A stretch of DNA of 64,000 nucleotides from assembly GCF_001590925.1 (NCBI RefSeq), contig NZ_BCTU01000023.1, positions 1 through 64,000 on the forward strand. The letters are read 5' to 3'. The notes under the pieces are model-generated. The model had not been told where the DNA came from. It made no database searches and was given only the letters and a program-made list of their open reading frames with translations. This document shows, piece after piece, positions 28,402 to 37,361 of the stretch. Source of the DNA: Serratia plymuthica NBRC 102599. Its GTDB lineage: Bacteria > Pseudomonadota > Gammaproteobacteria > Enterobacterales > Enterobacteriaceae. The first letter of the stretch is position 1, and each line of letters opens with the position of its first letter. The position numbers and the translations under genes are program-made.

Positions 28402-29184
28402 ATGAGTCACCTACCGGTCAACGCCGCACTGCCTTTTATCAGCCTGCAGAATGTCTGTCGGCAATATGCGTCGGCGTCTGGTGGCCTTAGCCCTACCGAT
28501 CTGAATCTGTATGCCGAAGAACGCATCGGGTTGGTTGGCTGCTCCGGCGCAGGCAAATCCACCTTGCTCAAGCTGCTACTAGCGCTCGATGCGCCGGATT
28601 ACGGTCATATCTTCTGCCAGGGTACCGCGATTCGCCCAGCGTCCGTTCGTCGGCTGCGTTGGTACCGACGTTTGGTGCAGTATGTCCCGCAAGACGCCCA
28701 CGCCTCGCTCAATCCACGCCATACGGTCGCCGAACTGATTATTGCCCCGCTGCGCCAACTCGGTCTGCCGCAGGATCCGGGTATCACTGCAGAGCGTGCT
28801 CTGCGTCAGGTCGAACTGGATGAACACCTGCTGTACGTCAGGCCGGGCCAACTTTCCGGCGGGCAGGCACAGAGGGTGGCGCTGGCACGCGCCATCGCGC
28901 TGCAACCTCGTTTTTTACTGGCCGATGAGCCGGTCAGCGGCCTGGATCTGCCCTTGCGCAAGCAGATCATCAACCTGCTCGATCGTATTGCCCGTCAGCA
29001 ACGGATGGGAATGCTGCTGGTCTCCCATGATATTTCCTTGGTGGCCGCCTTGTGCCACCGCACGCTGGTGATGGATCACGGTGCCATCGTGGAAGATCGC
29101 CCAACCCACGATCTGTTGCAATCGCCCCGGCATGTCGCTACCCGCGCGTTGATCGCCGCAATCCCATCATTACCCCCCTTTTAG
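28402..29184 (+). CDS. Peptide/nickel-type ABC transporter, ATP-binding protein 2 (DppF/NikE-like)
   Basis: 260 residues. Walker A GCSGAGKST near 48-56, Q-loop YVPQDAHASLNPRH near 94-107, signature LSGGQAQR near 152-159, Walker B RFLLADEPVSGLDLP near 171-185 and histidine loop LLVSHDISL near 210-218. It pairs with the preceding ATPase to drive a heterodimeric importer. The substrate-binding lipoprotein follows after 24 bp. The C-terminal cysteine-rich iron-sulfur extension seen in some OppF/DppF proteins is absent. Confidence 0.9.
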   Translation: MSHLPVNAALPFISLQNVCRQYASASGGLSPTDLNLYAEERIGLVGCSGAGKSTLLKLLLALDAPDYGHIFCQGTAIRPASVRRLRWYRRLVQYVPQDAHASLNPRHTVAELIIAPLRQLGLPQDPGITAERALRQVELDEHLLYVRPGQLSGGQAQRVALARAIALQPRFLLADEPVSGLDLPLRKQIINLLDRIARQQRMGMLLVSHDISLVAALCHRTLVMDHGAIVEDRPTHDLLQSPRHVATRALIAAIPSLPPF

Positions 29185-29208
29185 CCCTGAGACCTTGAGG
29201 AATTCTGC

Positions 29209-30717
29209 ATGTTGAATCCGCGTATTATTGGCCCGACCGGCTGCCTGCTAGCCGGCAGCTTGCTGCTTGGCGGTTGCTTTGAACCTGCAAAACCAAAAGA
29301 AAGTGCCGCCGAAGAAAAACGTATCCGGCTGGCCATGCTGCAGCCGCCCCGCTCCGGGTTAACGCCGTTGAGCGACGATGCCTTTAAACTCTCGCGCTGG
29401 AGCAATGCCGAAACCCTGGTGGTGCTGAACGCCAATGGTGATGCCGAGCCGGCACTGGCGACTGAATGGCAGCAAATCGATGAACGCCGCTGGCGCTTTG
29501 TGCTGCGTCAAGGTGTCAGTTTCCACGACGGTAGCGTAATGACGGCGCAAAGCGTAGTGCGTTCACTTTCAGCGGCGATAAATGCCGCGCCGAAACCACG
29601 CATTCTGGACGGCGTTGAGCTGTCGATCACCGCCGAAGGCGATAATGCCGTGCTGATCGCTACAGCCCGCCCCGATCCTTTAATTCCGCAACGGCTGTCC
29701 AGCCCGCAACTGGCGATCCTCGCTGAACGGGCCTACACCGCCAACGGCGTGGTCAATCCGCTGCAGGCCGGAACCGGCGCTTTCGTGTTAACAGAAATCA
29801 ACGGCACCAGCAGCGCACGGCTAAATCGTTTTGACGGTTACTGGGGCGAGAAAGCCGCCGCACCGGGGATCGACGTCAGTTTTGTGCCGGACAGCAATGC
29901 GCGTGCCGCCGCCCTGAGAACCGGCAGCGCCGATCTGGTTGAAGCTTTGCCGGTATCGCAGTTGCCGCTTATTGAAGCGGGGCTGATCCACGAAGTCCCA
30001 ATGCCACGCACCAATACGCTGTATCTGAATACTCGTGTCGGCGCTTTCCGCGATCCTGCGGTGCGCGCAGCGGCGGCGGCAGCGGTTCAACGCCAACAGT
30101 TAGTGGACAACGTCTACGAAGGCCGTGCCGATCTTGCCACCGGGTTGCTTGGCCCCGCATTGCCCTGGGCCGCCTCATTACGGCAACCGCAACCGGCTAT
30201 CCCGCCGGCGGCGGTGAAAGGCCAAACCATTACCCTGGCGACCTTCAGCGATCGGGCAGAGCTGCCCGAAGTCGCGGTTTATCTGGCGCAACAGCTCAGC
30301 GCAGCCGGTTTTACAGTAAAGCAGGAGGTGCGGGAATACGCCCACATTGAAGCCGATGCGTTGGCGGGCAAATTCGATGCGTTCATTTTGTCGCGCGCCA
30401 CAGTGTTGGATTCCGGCGATCCGGTAGCCTACATGTACAGTGATTTTGCCTGCCGGGGATCGTTCAATATCGCTCAACTCTGTGACCCCGCGGTGGACAA
30501 AGCCTTAACCCACGCGGCGACCATCCCGGCCGGCGCGCAAAGACGCCAGGCGATTATCGAGGCGGAGAGCCTCATCCTCGCCACGCATGCGGCTATCCCC
30601 TTGTTGCATGAAAGAGTTATCCAGGGTGAAGCCGCCACCCTGCAGCACGCAGAGCGCGATCCGCGTGAACGTCGACTGGTGACACCGCGCAGCGTTATTT
30701 CCGCCGGGCAGCCCTGA
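29209..30717 (+). CDS. Peptide/nickel-type ABC transporter, substrate-binding lipoprotein
   Basis: 502 residues. Signal sequence with lipobox LLLGGCFEP (Cys near 23), so it is probably a lipid-anchored periplasmic binding protein. The SBP family 5 fold is indicated by LATEWQQIDERRWRFVLRQGVSFHDG near 84-109, GTGAFVLTE near 189 and the hallmark C-terminal DPVAYMYSDF. The ligand is not evident: NikA-like members bind nickel-chelator complexes, others peptides or opine metallophores. No metallophore synthesis genes lie beside it. Position after two ATPases and before the permease is unusual compared with nikABCDE order. Confidence 0.85.
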   Translation: MLNPRIIGPTGCLLAGSLLLGGCFEPAKPKESAAEEKRIRLAMLQPPRSGLTPLSDDAFKLSRWSNAETLVVLNANGDAEPALATEWQQIDERRWRFVLRQGVSFHDGSVMTAQSVVRSLSAAINAAPKPRILDGVELSITAEGDNAVLIATARPDPLIPQRLSSPQLAILAERAYTANGVVNPLQAGTGAFVLTEINGTSSARLNRFDGYWGEKAAAPGIDVSFVPDSNARAAALRTGSADLVEALPVSQLPLIEAGLIHEVPMPRTNTLYLNTRVGAFRDPAVRAAAAAAVQRQQLVDNVYEGRADLATGLLGPALPWAASLRQPQPAIPPAAVKGQTITLATFSDRAELPEVAVYLAQQLSAAGFTVKQEVREYAHIEADALAGKFDAFILSRATVLDSGDPVAYMYSDFACRGSFNIAQLCDPAVDKALTHAATIPAGAQRRQAIIEAESLILATHAAIPLLHERVIQGEAATLQHAERDPRERRLVTPRSVISAGQP

Positions 30718-30719
30718 TC

Positions 30720-32444
30720 GTGATAAAGAGCTCGATAAAGATGTTGTTGCCACTCGCCTCACGCCTGCTTGCCCTACTGGCAATGATTTTGCTCATTGGT
30801 CTGATGCCTTGGATTTCCGGCCGCGATCCCGCGCTCAGCCTGCTGCGGGCTCGCTCAAGCGAGCAAGAAGCGACGCCGGAAGCCCTGAACGCCATTCGCC
30901 AACGATTCGGTTTGGATGACGGGCCGCTGGTACTGCTTGGCCGGTGGTTTTCCGGGTTATTGCGGGGGGATGCCGGTAACTCCTGGATCTCGGGTCAGCC
31001 CGTGCTGGAAGGCATGCTGCAGGCCGCCGGAGTGTCTTTGATCCTGATGGCCTGCGCGCTCACGGTGGCGCTGTCGGTAGCACTGTTGTTGGCGTTGCCA
31101 ACCCTGTGGCATGGCATGCGCGGCGACAGTCAGCGCCCTGTTGGCGTTCTGGCCGTAGCGCTGACCTCCCTGCCGGAATTTTTGCTGGCGGCACTGTTGC
31201 TGATTGTCGGCGCCGTCTGGTTGCGCTGGTTCCCGCCCTACGGCTGGCAAAGCCTCCAACACGCCGTTCTGCCCGCGCTGGCGCTGGGCCTGCCCGCTGG
31301 AGGATTGTTGGGCCTGTTGTTCAGCGACGGGCTGGCCGCAACCTTTTCTGAACGCTGGTTGATCACCTGGAGTCTTGCCGGTATCTCCCGGAGGCAACGT
31401 CTCTTGGCGGTATTGCGCCGCACGTTGCCCGCCCTGTTGCCACAGATTGGTTTGGTGCTGGTAGGGCTTACCGGCGGTGCCATTGCCGTCGAGAAGGTCT
31501 TTGCCATTCCCGGTCTTGGTCGGGCGACCTTAGGCGCCGCCATCGCACAGGATCTGCCTGCGCTGCAGTGCGGTATCCTGATTCTGCTGATGATCGCCTT
31601 CAGCGCCGGTTTCCTGGCGCAGGGAGCGCATTATCTGCTGCTGGGCCGCATCGCCGCGTCCCTGCCTAATGTGCAGCAACCCCAGCACAGCGCCAAAGGC
31701 AGTTATCTTGTCGCCGCAATCGCCGCGCTATTGCTGTGCCTACTGGTGCTGAGCGGGATCATCCGCGATCCGTTCGCGTCCCTGCATATGCGCCTGCAAC
31801 CGCCCGGCCTGGCGTTACCCTTTGGCGCCGACGCCACCGGCAGGGACATTCTGGCGCGGGTCGCCCACGGCGCGGTGAATACCAGCCTGCTGGCGTTGGG
31901 CGTCAGCTTCGCTTCACTGATCCTCGGAATGCTATTTGGGTTGATGCCACGCCTGATGTGCGGGGTGATTGAACTGGCCAACGCCACGCCCCCCATCATG
32001 GCAGGCCTGTTGGTCATCGCCATTACAGGTCCTTCAGCCTACGGCGCCGCGTGCGCGGTGATGTTGGTCAGTTGGGCGCCGTTGGCGGCACACTGTGCCT
32101 CGTTATTGACGGAGGCGCGTACGCAGCCCTATATCCGCATGCTCCCCGTATTGGGGATAGGCCGCCTGCGTACGCTGACGCACTACCTGCTGCCGGCGTT
32201 AGTCGGGCCGTTGCTTCGTCACGCCATGCTTCGCTTGCCGGGTATTGCGCTGGCGCTGGCCGCGCTGGGTTTCCTCGGCCTGGGGCCTCAGCCGCCGGGT
32301 GCAGAATGGGGGCTGGTGCTGGCCGAAGCCATGCCTTATATCGAACGAGCGCCCTGGGGCGTTGTAACCCCGGTGGCCGCCCTGGTGTTACTGGCAGTGT
32401 TGGCGGTAACGCTGGCTAATGCCGCAGGCCAGCGCCGTGGCTGA
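30720..32444 (+). CDS. Fused double permease of the peptide/nickel-type ABC transporter
   Basis: 574 residues, about twice a normal permease. The N-terminal half (about 1-300) is NikB/DppB-like with an EAA-type loop around GISRRQRLLAVLRRTLPAL near 215-233 and GAIAVEKVFAIPGLGR near 250. A membrane link near 325-345 leads to a NikC/DppC-like half with LPFGADATGRDILARVAHGA near 361-380 and the second EAA-like loop LPVLGIGRLRTLTHYLLPAL. At least ten hydrophobic segments are visible. The start is GTG two bases after the previous stop; an ATG at 30741 is an alternative. One gene thus supplies both membrane subunits. Confidence 0.88.
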   Translation: MIKSSIKMLLPLASRLLALLAMILLIGLMPWISGRDPALSLLRARSSEQEATPEALNAIRQRFGLDDGPLVLLGRWFSGLLRGDAGNSWISGQPVLEGMLQAAGVSLILMACALTVALSVALLLALPTLWHGMRGDSQRPVGVLAVALTSLPEFLLAALLLIVGAVWLRWFPPYGWQSLQHAVLPALALGLPAGGLLGLLFSDGLAATFSERWLITWSLAGISRRQRLLAVLRRTLPALLPQIGLVLVGLTGGAIAVEKVFAIPGLGRATLGAAIAQDLPALQCGILILLMIAFSAGFLAQGAHYLLLGRIAASLPNVQQPQHSAKGSYLVAAIAALLLCLLVLSGIIRDPFASLHMRLQPPGLALPFGADATGRDILARVAHGAVNTSLLALGVSFASLILGMLFGLMPRLMCGVIELANATPPIMAGLLVIAITGPSAYGAACAVMLVSWAPLAAHCASLLTEARTQPYIRMLPVLGIGRLRTLTHYLLPALVGPLLRHAMLRLPGIALALAALGFLGLGPQPPGAEWGLVLAEAMPYIERAPWGVVTPVAALVLLAVLAVTLANAAGQRRG

Positions 32445-32506
32445 CTGCGCATCCTCGCCCGGTTTGTAGTAACATACTACGATGACTCAGCCTGCGGAGA
32501 TCGCCA

Positions 32507-33067
32507 ATGCACCATCTGATGCTAGACATTGAAACTCTGGACATAAAACCCAGCGCAGTGATCCTGGTGGTTGCCGCCGTATTTTTTGATCCCAAGACCG
32601 GCCAGCTCGGCGCGGAATTTGAAAACGCCGTCAGCAGCCAAAAAGATCAGCCTGGCAGAACCATCAGCCTGGATACCGTGGCCTGGTGGGCAAAGCAGTC
32701 TGACGAAGCACGCAAGCTGGCCTTTGCCGGAACCGAAAGCCTAAAGCGCGTACTGACCAGCCTGAGCCGTTTTATCCATATGAACAGCACAGACAGAGTG
32801 AAGGTCTGGGGGAATGGCAAGGAATTCGATTGCGCGATCCTCGAGCATGCTTTCCAGCAGTTGGAAATGCCCTGCCCATGGAAGTTTTGGGACACGCAGG
32901 ATGTGCGTACGGTGATCACCCTGGCCGAACTGCACGGCTTCAACCCGAAGAAAGAACGCCCTTTCGAAGGCACACCGCATCGGGCGCTGGACGACGCCAA
33001 ACACCAGGCGCGTTACGTGGCGGATACGGTTTCCGCACTTTATTATCGCCAAGCCTCTGCCGTGTAA
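32507..33067 (+). CDS. DEDD-family 3'-5' exonuclease (DexA/DUF5051-like)
   Basis: 186 residues. RNase H-fold exonuclease motifs: ExoI MLDIETLD near 5-12, ExoII VWGNGKEFDCAILEHAF near 99-115, and ExoIII HRALDDAKHQARYV near 158-171, giving the four acidic residues plus histidine (DEDDh). The WGNG-x-xFD variant fits phage DexA-like and Rv2179c-like enzymes, which trim single-stranded DNA or RNA. A 15-bp palindrome GTAGTAACATACTAC at 32466-32480 lies in its promoter region. It stands alone between the ABC operon and an MFS gene; role unknown. Confidence 0.88.
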   Translation: MHHLMLDIETLDIKPSAVILVVAAVFFDPKTGQLGAEFENAVSSQKDQPGRTISLDTVAWWAKQSDEARKLAFAGTESLKRVLTSLSRFIHMNSTDRVKVWGNGKEFDCAILEHAFQQLEMPCPWKFWDTQDVRTVITLAELHGFNPKKERPFEGTPHRALDDAKHQARYVADTVSALYYRQASAV

Positions 33068-33177
33068 TGGGGGGTCGGCAAAATTAGCCCGTCGAACGCT
33101 TGTGCTTTGCCTCTTTCTATTTGACGCCAGAATCTCTACTCTACCTCTCTTTGTCACTAGGACGTGCTGTTTTTGTT

Positions 33178-34371
33178 ATGCAAAAATTTCTGTTTCTGCT
33201 TCTTAGCCTGGTGCTGCTCGGCCCGCTGGGCATCGATCTCTATCTGCCGACCATTCCCGCTATCGCACTTGGCCTTAACAGCAGCGAAGCGCTGATTCAG
33301 TCCACCATTTCACTGTTCATTCTGGTGTTGGGCCTGGGGCAGGTTATCGCCGGCCCGCTGGTGGATAACTATGGCCGCAAGCCGGTCGCATTGGCCGGCG
33401 TCGTTATCTACATGATCGGCGCGGCAATGGCGGCATTGGCGACCACACCAACGGTGTTTGTTGCCTCACGCCTGCTGCAGGGCGTTGCAGTGTGTTGTAC
33501 GGCGGTAGTGGCGTTCAGCGGCGTACGTGACCGACTGAACGGCGACGACGCTGCACGTGCCTACGGTTTTCTCAACGGCACGCTGAATATTATTCCTGCG
33601 CTGGCGCCGCTGCTCGGCGGGTTGCTGGCGGAAGCTTTCGGCTGGCGCGCCCCGTTCTGGTTCCTGGTTTGCTATGCCCTTGCGGTGCTGGTACTGATCG
33701 CCCTGCGTCTGCCGGAAACCCGGCCGGCGGATACCGTTAGAGTCAAAGGATTGCCGGTGCGGCAATATGCACGCATCCTCAGCGATCGCAACTTCCTGTC
33801 CTTCGCCGTGGTGAACTCAGGGGCAATGGGAATGGCGTTAACCTATGTTTCGCTGGCGCCGAACGTGCTGATGGGCACCGCCGAGCTGACGCCGCTGCAG
33901 TTCTCGCTGGTATTTGGCGCCAACGGCTTTTGGATCATGCTGGTGAGTTATTTCGCCAACCGCATTATTCACAAAGTCGGCCGGCCGATTTGCCTGGCGA
34001 CCGGCGGAGTATTGATGGGGATCGGCTGCATTGGGCTGTTATTGGGCGTTAGCCTGCTTTCCGGCGCGGCGCAAACCCACTGGCTGGCGTATATGCTCCC
34101 GGTCGCCTTCGCCTGTGCGGGCCTGGCGTTTGTGATGGGCCCGGCAACCAGCTACGCGCTGGAGCCATACTCCAATGAAGCCGGCGTCGCTTCGGCGTTG
34201 GTGGGCTTTGTGCAGATGGCCGGCGGCGCAGCGCTGGGCCTGTTGGCAATGGCAATGCCGTTGCCACCGAAGCTGTCGCTGGCGTTGGTCATGCTGGCGG
34301 GCTGCTTGCTGGCGCTGCACGCACGGCAGCGCAGCAAGCAAATTAAAAGTCAGTTGAAGAAAATTGCCTGA
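33178..34371 (+). CDS. MFS multidrug exporter of the Bcr/CflA type
   Basis: 397 residues with 12 predicted helices (DHA1 family). Motif A GPLVDNYGRKPVALAG near 61-76 between helices 2 and 3, and LLQGVAVCCTAVVAFSGVRD near 102-121 before helix 5, are typical of Bcr/CflA drug/proton antiporters. The start MQKFLFLLLSL is chosen because the membrane segment begins at once; a longer frame to 33100 is unlikely. The C terminus ends in a basic tail. Substrate unknown. It converges on dadX with three bases between stops. Confidence 0.88.
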   Translation: MQKFLFLLLSLVLLGPLGIDLYLPTIPAIALGLNSSEALIQSTISLFILVLGLGQVIAGPLVDNYGRKPVALAGVVIYMIGAAMAALATTPTVFVASRLLQGVAVCCTAVVAFSGVRDRLNGDDAARAYGFLNGTLNIIPALAPLLGGLLAEAFGWRAPFWFLVCYALAVLVLIALRLPETRPADTVRVKGLPVRQYARILSDRNFLSFAVVNSGAMGMALTYVSLAPNVLMGTAELTPLQFSLVFGANGFWIMLVSYFANRIIHKVGRPICLATGGVLMGIGCIGLLLGVSLLSGAAQTHWLAYMLPVAFACAGLAFVMGPATSYALEPYSNEAGVASALVGFVQMAGGAALGLLAMAMPLPPKLSLALVMLAGCLLALHARQRSKQIKSQLKKIA

Positions 34372-34374
34372 GGT

Positions 34375-35448
34375 TTACGCCTCGACGGTGACTGGCACTC
34401 TCGCGGCCAGCGCCGTCAGCAACTCATAACCCAACGTGCCTGCCGCTGCGGCGACATCGTCAACCGGCAGGTGCCGCCCCCACAATTCCACTTCCGCACC
34501 AATGTCAGCGCCTGGACAGGGCGTCAGATCAACCGCCAGCATATCCATGGAGACCGTGCCCACCGTATGCGTCAACACGCCATCTACCCAAACCGGCGTG
34601 CCGCTCGGCGCATGGCGAGGATAACCGTCCGCATAACCGCAGGCCACTACGCCGATACGCTGCGCAGTCTTGGCGCTGTAACGCCAGCCATAACCGACAC
34701 GATCACCACTTTTCAACGTCTGAACGCCAATGATTTCGCTACTTAACGTCATGGTAGCCTGCAAGCCGCTGTCGGCGATATCACGCCACTGGCCGCTTGG
34801 CGATGCGCCATACAGCACTATGCCTGGCCGCACCCAACTGCCGTGAGTTTGCGGATGCCACAACGTAGCGGCGGAGTTCGCCAGGCAGCGCGGCAAAGGG
34901 ATTCCAGCCGCCGCACCCTCAATGACAGTCATTTGCTCTGCCACGCCCTGCGGGCCGTCGGCGGTGGCAAAGTGGCTCATCAGCGTCAGGCTGGCGATAT
35001 TGCCCATCTCCCGCGCTTGCAACCAAACGCTGTGCAAACGATCCGGGGAAAAGCCCAGGCGATTCATCCCGCTGTTCACTTTCAGATAAACATCCAGCGG
35101 CGCGGACAGTTTGGCTACCGCTATCGCTGCCAGTTGCCAGTCGCTGTGTACCGAGGTAGTTAAACGATAGCGGTCGAGCAGGAGCAAATCTTGTGGCTTG
35201 AAAAAACCTTCCAGCAGCAGAATCGGCCCTTGCCAGCCGGACTCTCGCAGTAAAATGGCCTCGGCGAGATCCAGCAAGGCGAAACCGTCGGTTTGCCCCA
35301 GGCTACGCCAGACATGTTTGATTCCGTGGCCATAAGCATTGGCTTTTACTACCGACCAAATTTTGGCGCTGGGGGCGAAACGACGAATCACCTGCAGGTT
35401 ATTTTCAAAAGCGGAAAGATGCAGCGTGGCGGTAATCGGGCGAGGCAT
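34375..35448 (-). CDS. dadX: Alanine racemase, catabolic (DadX)
   Basis: 357 residues (E. coli DadX 356). PLP enzyme that interconverts L- and D-alanine so that DadA can oxidise the D form. The PLP lysine is Lys35 in [11 protein letters not shown], and GYGWRY...[11 protein letters not shown] near 250-280 includes the catalytic tyrosine. Adjacent dadA identifies it as the catabolic enzyme rather than biosynthetic Alr. It follows dadA by 72 bp containing a perfect 13-bp hairpin. Confidence 0.95.
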   Translation of the reverse strand: MPRPITATLHLSAFENNLQVIRRFAPSAKIWSVVKANAYGHGIKHVWRSLGQTDGFALLDLAEAILLRESGWQGPILLLEGFFKPQDLLLLDRYRLTTSVHSDWQLAAIAVAKLSAPLDVYLKVNSGMNRLGFSPDRLHSVWLQAREMGNIASLTLMSHFATADGPQGVAEQMTVIEGAAAGIPLPRCLANSAATLWHPQTHGSWVRPGIVLYGASPSGQWRDIADSGLQATMTLSSEIIGVQTLKSGDRVGYGWRYSAKTAQRIGVVACGYADGYPRHAPSGTPVWVDGVLTHTVGTVSMDMLAVDLTPCPGADIGAEVELWGRHLPVDDVAAAAGTLGYELLTALAARVPVTVEA

Positions 35449-35471
35449 GGATTCTCCTGCGGACTGGCGGT

Positions 35472-35501
35472 TGACGTCACGGGCCAGCGCCCGTGACGTC
35501 A
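35472..35501 (-). promoter_or_regulatory. Intercistronic hairpin between dadA and dadX
   Basis: TGACGTCACGGGC and GCCCGTGACGTCA form a perfect 13-bp stem with loop CAGC. No T-run follows in either direction, so it is not a standard terminator. It may protect the dadA mRNA 3' end and so lower dadX relative to dadA. Confidence 0.6.
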
Positions 35502-35520
35502 GCATTATAAATTAAGAGGA

Positions 35521-36825
35521 TTAACGCGCTGGATGCACATCGTTCAAGGGTGTGGGGTGCTCGTTGCGAAAGTCGGCGCTGTATCGCGCCACCGCCAGAT
35601 CGTCTGAAGGGATAGCCGGCGTGATTCCGGAAATCAGATCGGAAAGCAATTGCCCGGAGCCGCACGCCATGGTCCAGCCCAAAGTACCGTGCCCGGTATT
35701 GAGGAACAGGTTTTTCAACGAAGTCTTGCCGACAATCGGCGTGCCGTCCGGCGTCATCGGACGCAGACCGGTCCAGAAAGTCGCCTCTTCAATCCGCCCG
35801 CCGTTAGGGTAGAGATCGCGTACCACCATTTCCAGCGTTTCCCGACGTTTCGGCTCCAACTGGGTATTAAAACCGACAATTTCCGCCATACCACCGACGC
35901 GAATGCGTTTGTCGAAACGGGTAATGGCGATTTTGTAGGTTTCATCCAGCACGGTCGAGAACGGCGCCGCAGCTTCATCCGTAATAGGAATGGTCAGTGA
36001 ATAGCCTTTCAACGGATAAACCGGGATCGAGACCAGATCGCGCAACAGTGCGGTGGAGTAAGAGCCGAAAGCCACGACGTAGCTGTCAGCCTTGAACACT
36101 TCTGCACCGCACTGCACACCGCTGATCTGATCGCCGTCGACCAGCAGACGATCAACACTGCGGTTATACAAGAAGGTGACGCCCGCCTGCTGTGCCAACT
36201 TGGCCAGTTGCTGAGTAAACAGCTGGCAGTCACCGGTTTCATCATTGGGCAATTGCAGACCGCCGGTCAGCTTGTGCGCGACCTGCGCCAGTGCAGGTTC
36301 AACCGTCGCCAGTTGGTGAGCTTCCAGCAGTTTATAGGGCACGCCCGCCTCCTCCAGCACGGCAATGTCTTTCGCCGCACTTTCGAACTGCTGCGGGGTG
36401 CGAAACAGCTGCAGCGTGCCACCCTGACGCCCTTCATACTGGATGCCGGTATCCTGACGCAGCGCCTTGATGCAGTCACGGCTGTATTCCGCCAGCCGCA
36501 CCATCCGCCCTTTATTGGTCATGTAGTGTGAGGTATCGCAGTTTTTCAGCATTTGCCACATCCAGCTCAACTGGAAACTGCTGCCATCCAGGCGCACCGC
36601 CAACGGCGCATGGCGTTGGAACATCCATTTGATGGCTTTCAACGGCACACCCGGCGCAGCCCACGGAGCCGCATAGCCCGGCGAGATTTGGCCGGCATTC
36701 GCCGCGCTGGTTTCCATTGCCGGGCCAGGCTGGCGATCGATTACCGTCACCTCGTGACCGGCCTTCGCCAAATACCAGGCGCTGGCAACACCCACCACCC
36801 CACTACCTAAAATTACCACTCGCAT
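35521..36825 (-). CDS. dadA: D-amino acid dehydrogenase
   Basis: 434 residues (E. coli 432). FAD enzyme, membrane-associated, that oxidises D-alanine and other D-amino acids to keto acids and feeds electrons to quinone. The N-terminal dinucleotide loop [22 protein letters not shown] is clear; GYSLTIPI and the C-terminal [15 protein letters not shown] complete the DAO fold. It opens the dadA-dadX operon, divergent from spoVR-like ycgB, the E. coli arrangement. In E. coli dadAX is controlled by Lrp and CRP. Confidence 0.96.
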   Translation of the reverse strand: MRVVILGSGVVGVASAWYLAKAGHEVTVIDRQPGPAMETSAANAGQISPGYAAPWAAPGVPLKAIKWMFQRHAPLAVRLDGSSFQLSWMWQMLKNCDTSHYMTNKGRMVRLAEYSRDCIKALRQDTGIQYEGRQGGTLQLFRTPQQFESAAKDIAVLEEAGVPYKLLEAHQLATVEPALAQVAHKLTGGLQLPNDETGDCQLFTQQLAKLAQQAGVTFLYNRSVDRLLVDGDQISGVQCGAEVFKADSYVVAFGSYSTALLRDLVSIPVYPLKGYSLTIPITDEAAAPFSTVLDETYKIAITRFDKRIRVGGMAEIVGFNTQLEPKRRETLEMVVRDLYPNGGRIEEATFWTGLRPMTPDGTPIVGKTSLKNLFLNTGHGTLGWTMACGSGQLLSDLISGITPAIPSDDLAVARYSADFRNEHPTPLNDVHPAR

Positions 36826-37361
36826 CGCTGACTCCAGCTCAAGGCTTCACAAAGCATAATCTTCTGCTCACAGGAAATTAACTCAGTGGAAAAATCCGTC
36901 CAACATCTTCGTCATCAAACGTGACAACATTCACAATTAATTTATCGTTCATGGCCGCGCCTTTTGCAATACCTACCTATAAATAGCGATAAGATGTCGT
37001 CCAAGGCCAGTTTTAGAGAGCAACAGCCGCTGATATGCTATCAATGCTAGCATTGATAGCATCAAAAAAAACCGGGATGCGCAACAAGCTTTTAACAGAA
37101 TATAAAAACGAAACACGCGCATTTAAACAGAATAAAAAACCAATAAAGCATCCTTTTATCGCCATAACCTTTTACCGATGGTCGAGTCTGCCATAGCAGA
37201 AAAAACTCAGGGCAAAATCCCCCCGGCTCCCCGTTGTGGAGAGGTTGCAGGCAGATCGTTGAATTTTTACGCTTTATATCATTATTCCCTACGCGCAGTT
37301 TGAGCTACGATTGATACAGGGTCTGCCGTTCGAGCAAGGTCCGTAATAAGAGGGTGCGCTG
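36826..37361. promoter_or_regulatory. dadA-ycgB divergent control region with a perfect 28-bp palindrome
   Basis: 536 bp, AT-rich. Bases 37035-37062 are a perfect palindrome with half-site ATGCTATCAATGCT. On the plus strand it is followed by seven or eight A, so it is not a terminator toward either gene. Its placement between divergent genes suggests an operator or cruciform. The AT-rich tract 37064-37160 fits Lrp-type wrapping. A GAGGG ribosome-binding site for ycgB lies at 37350-37354. Confidence 0.55.
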
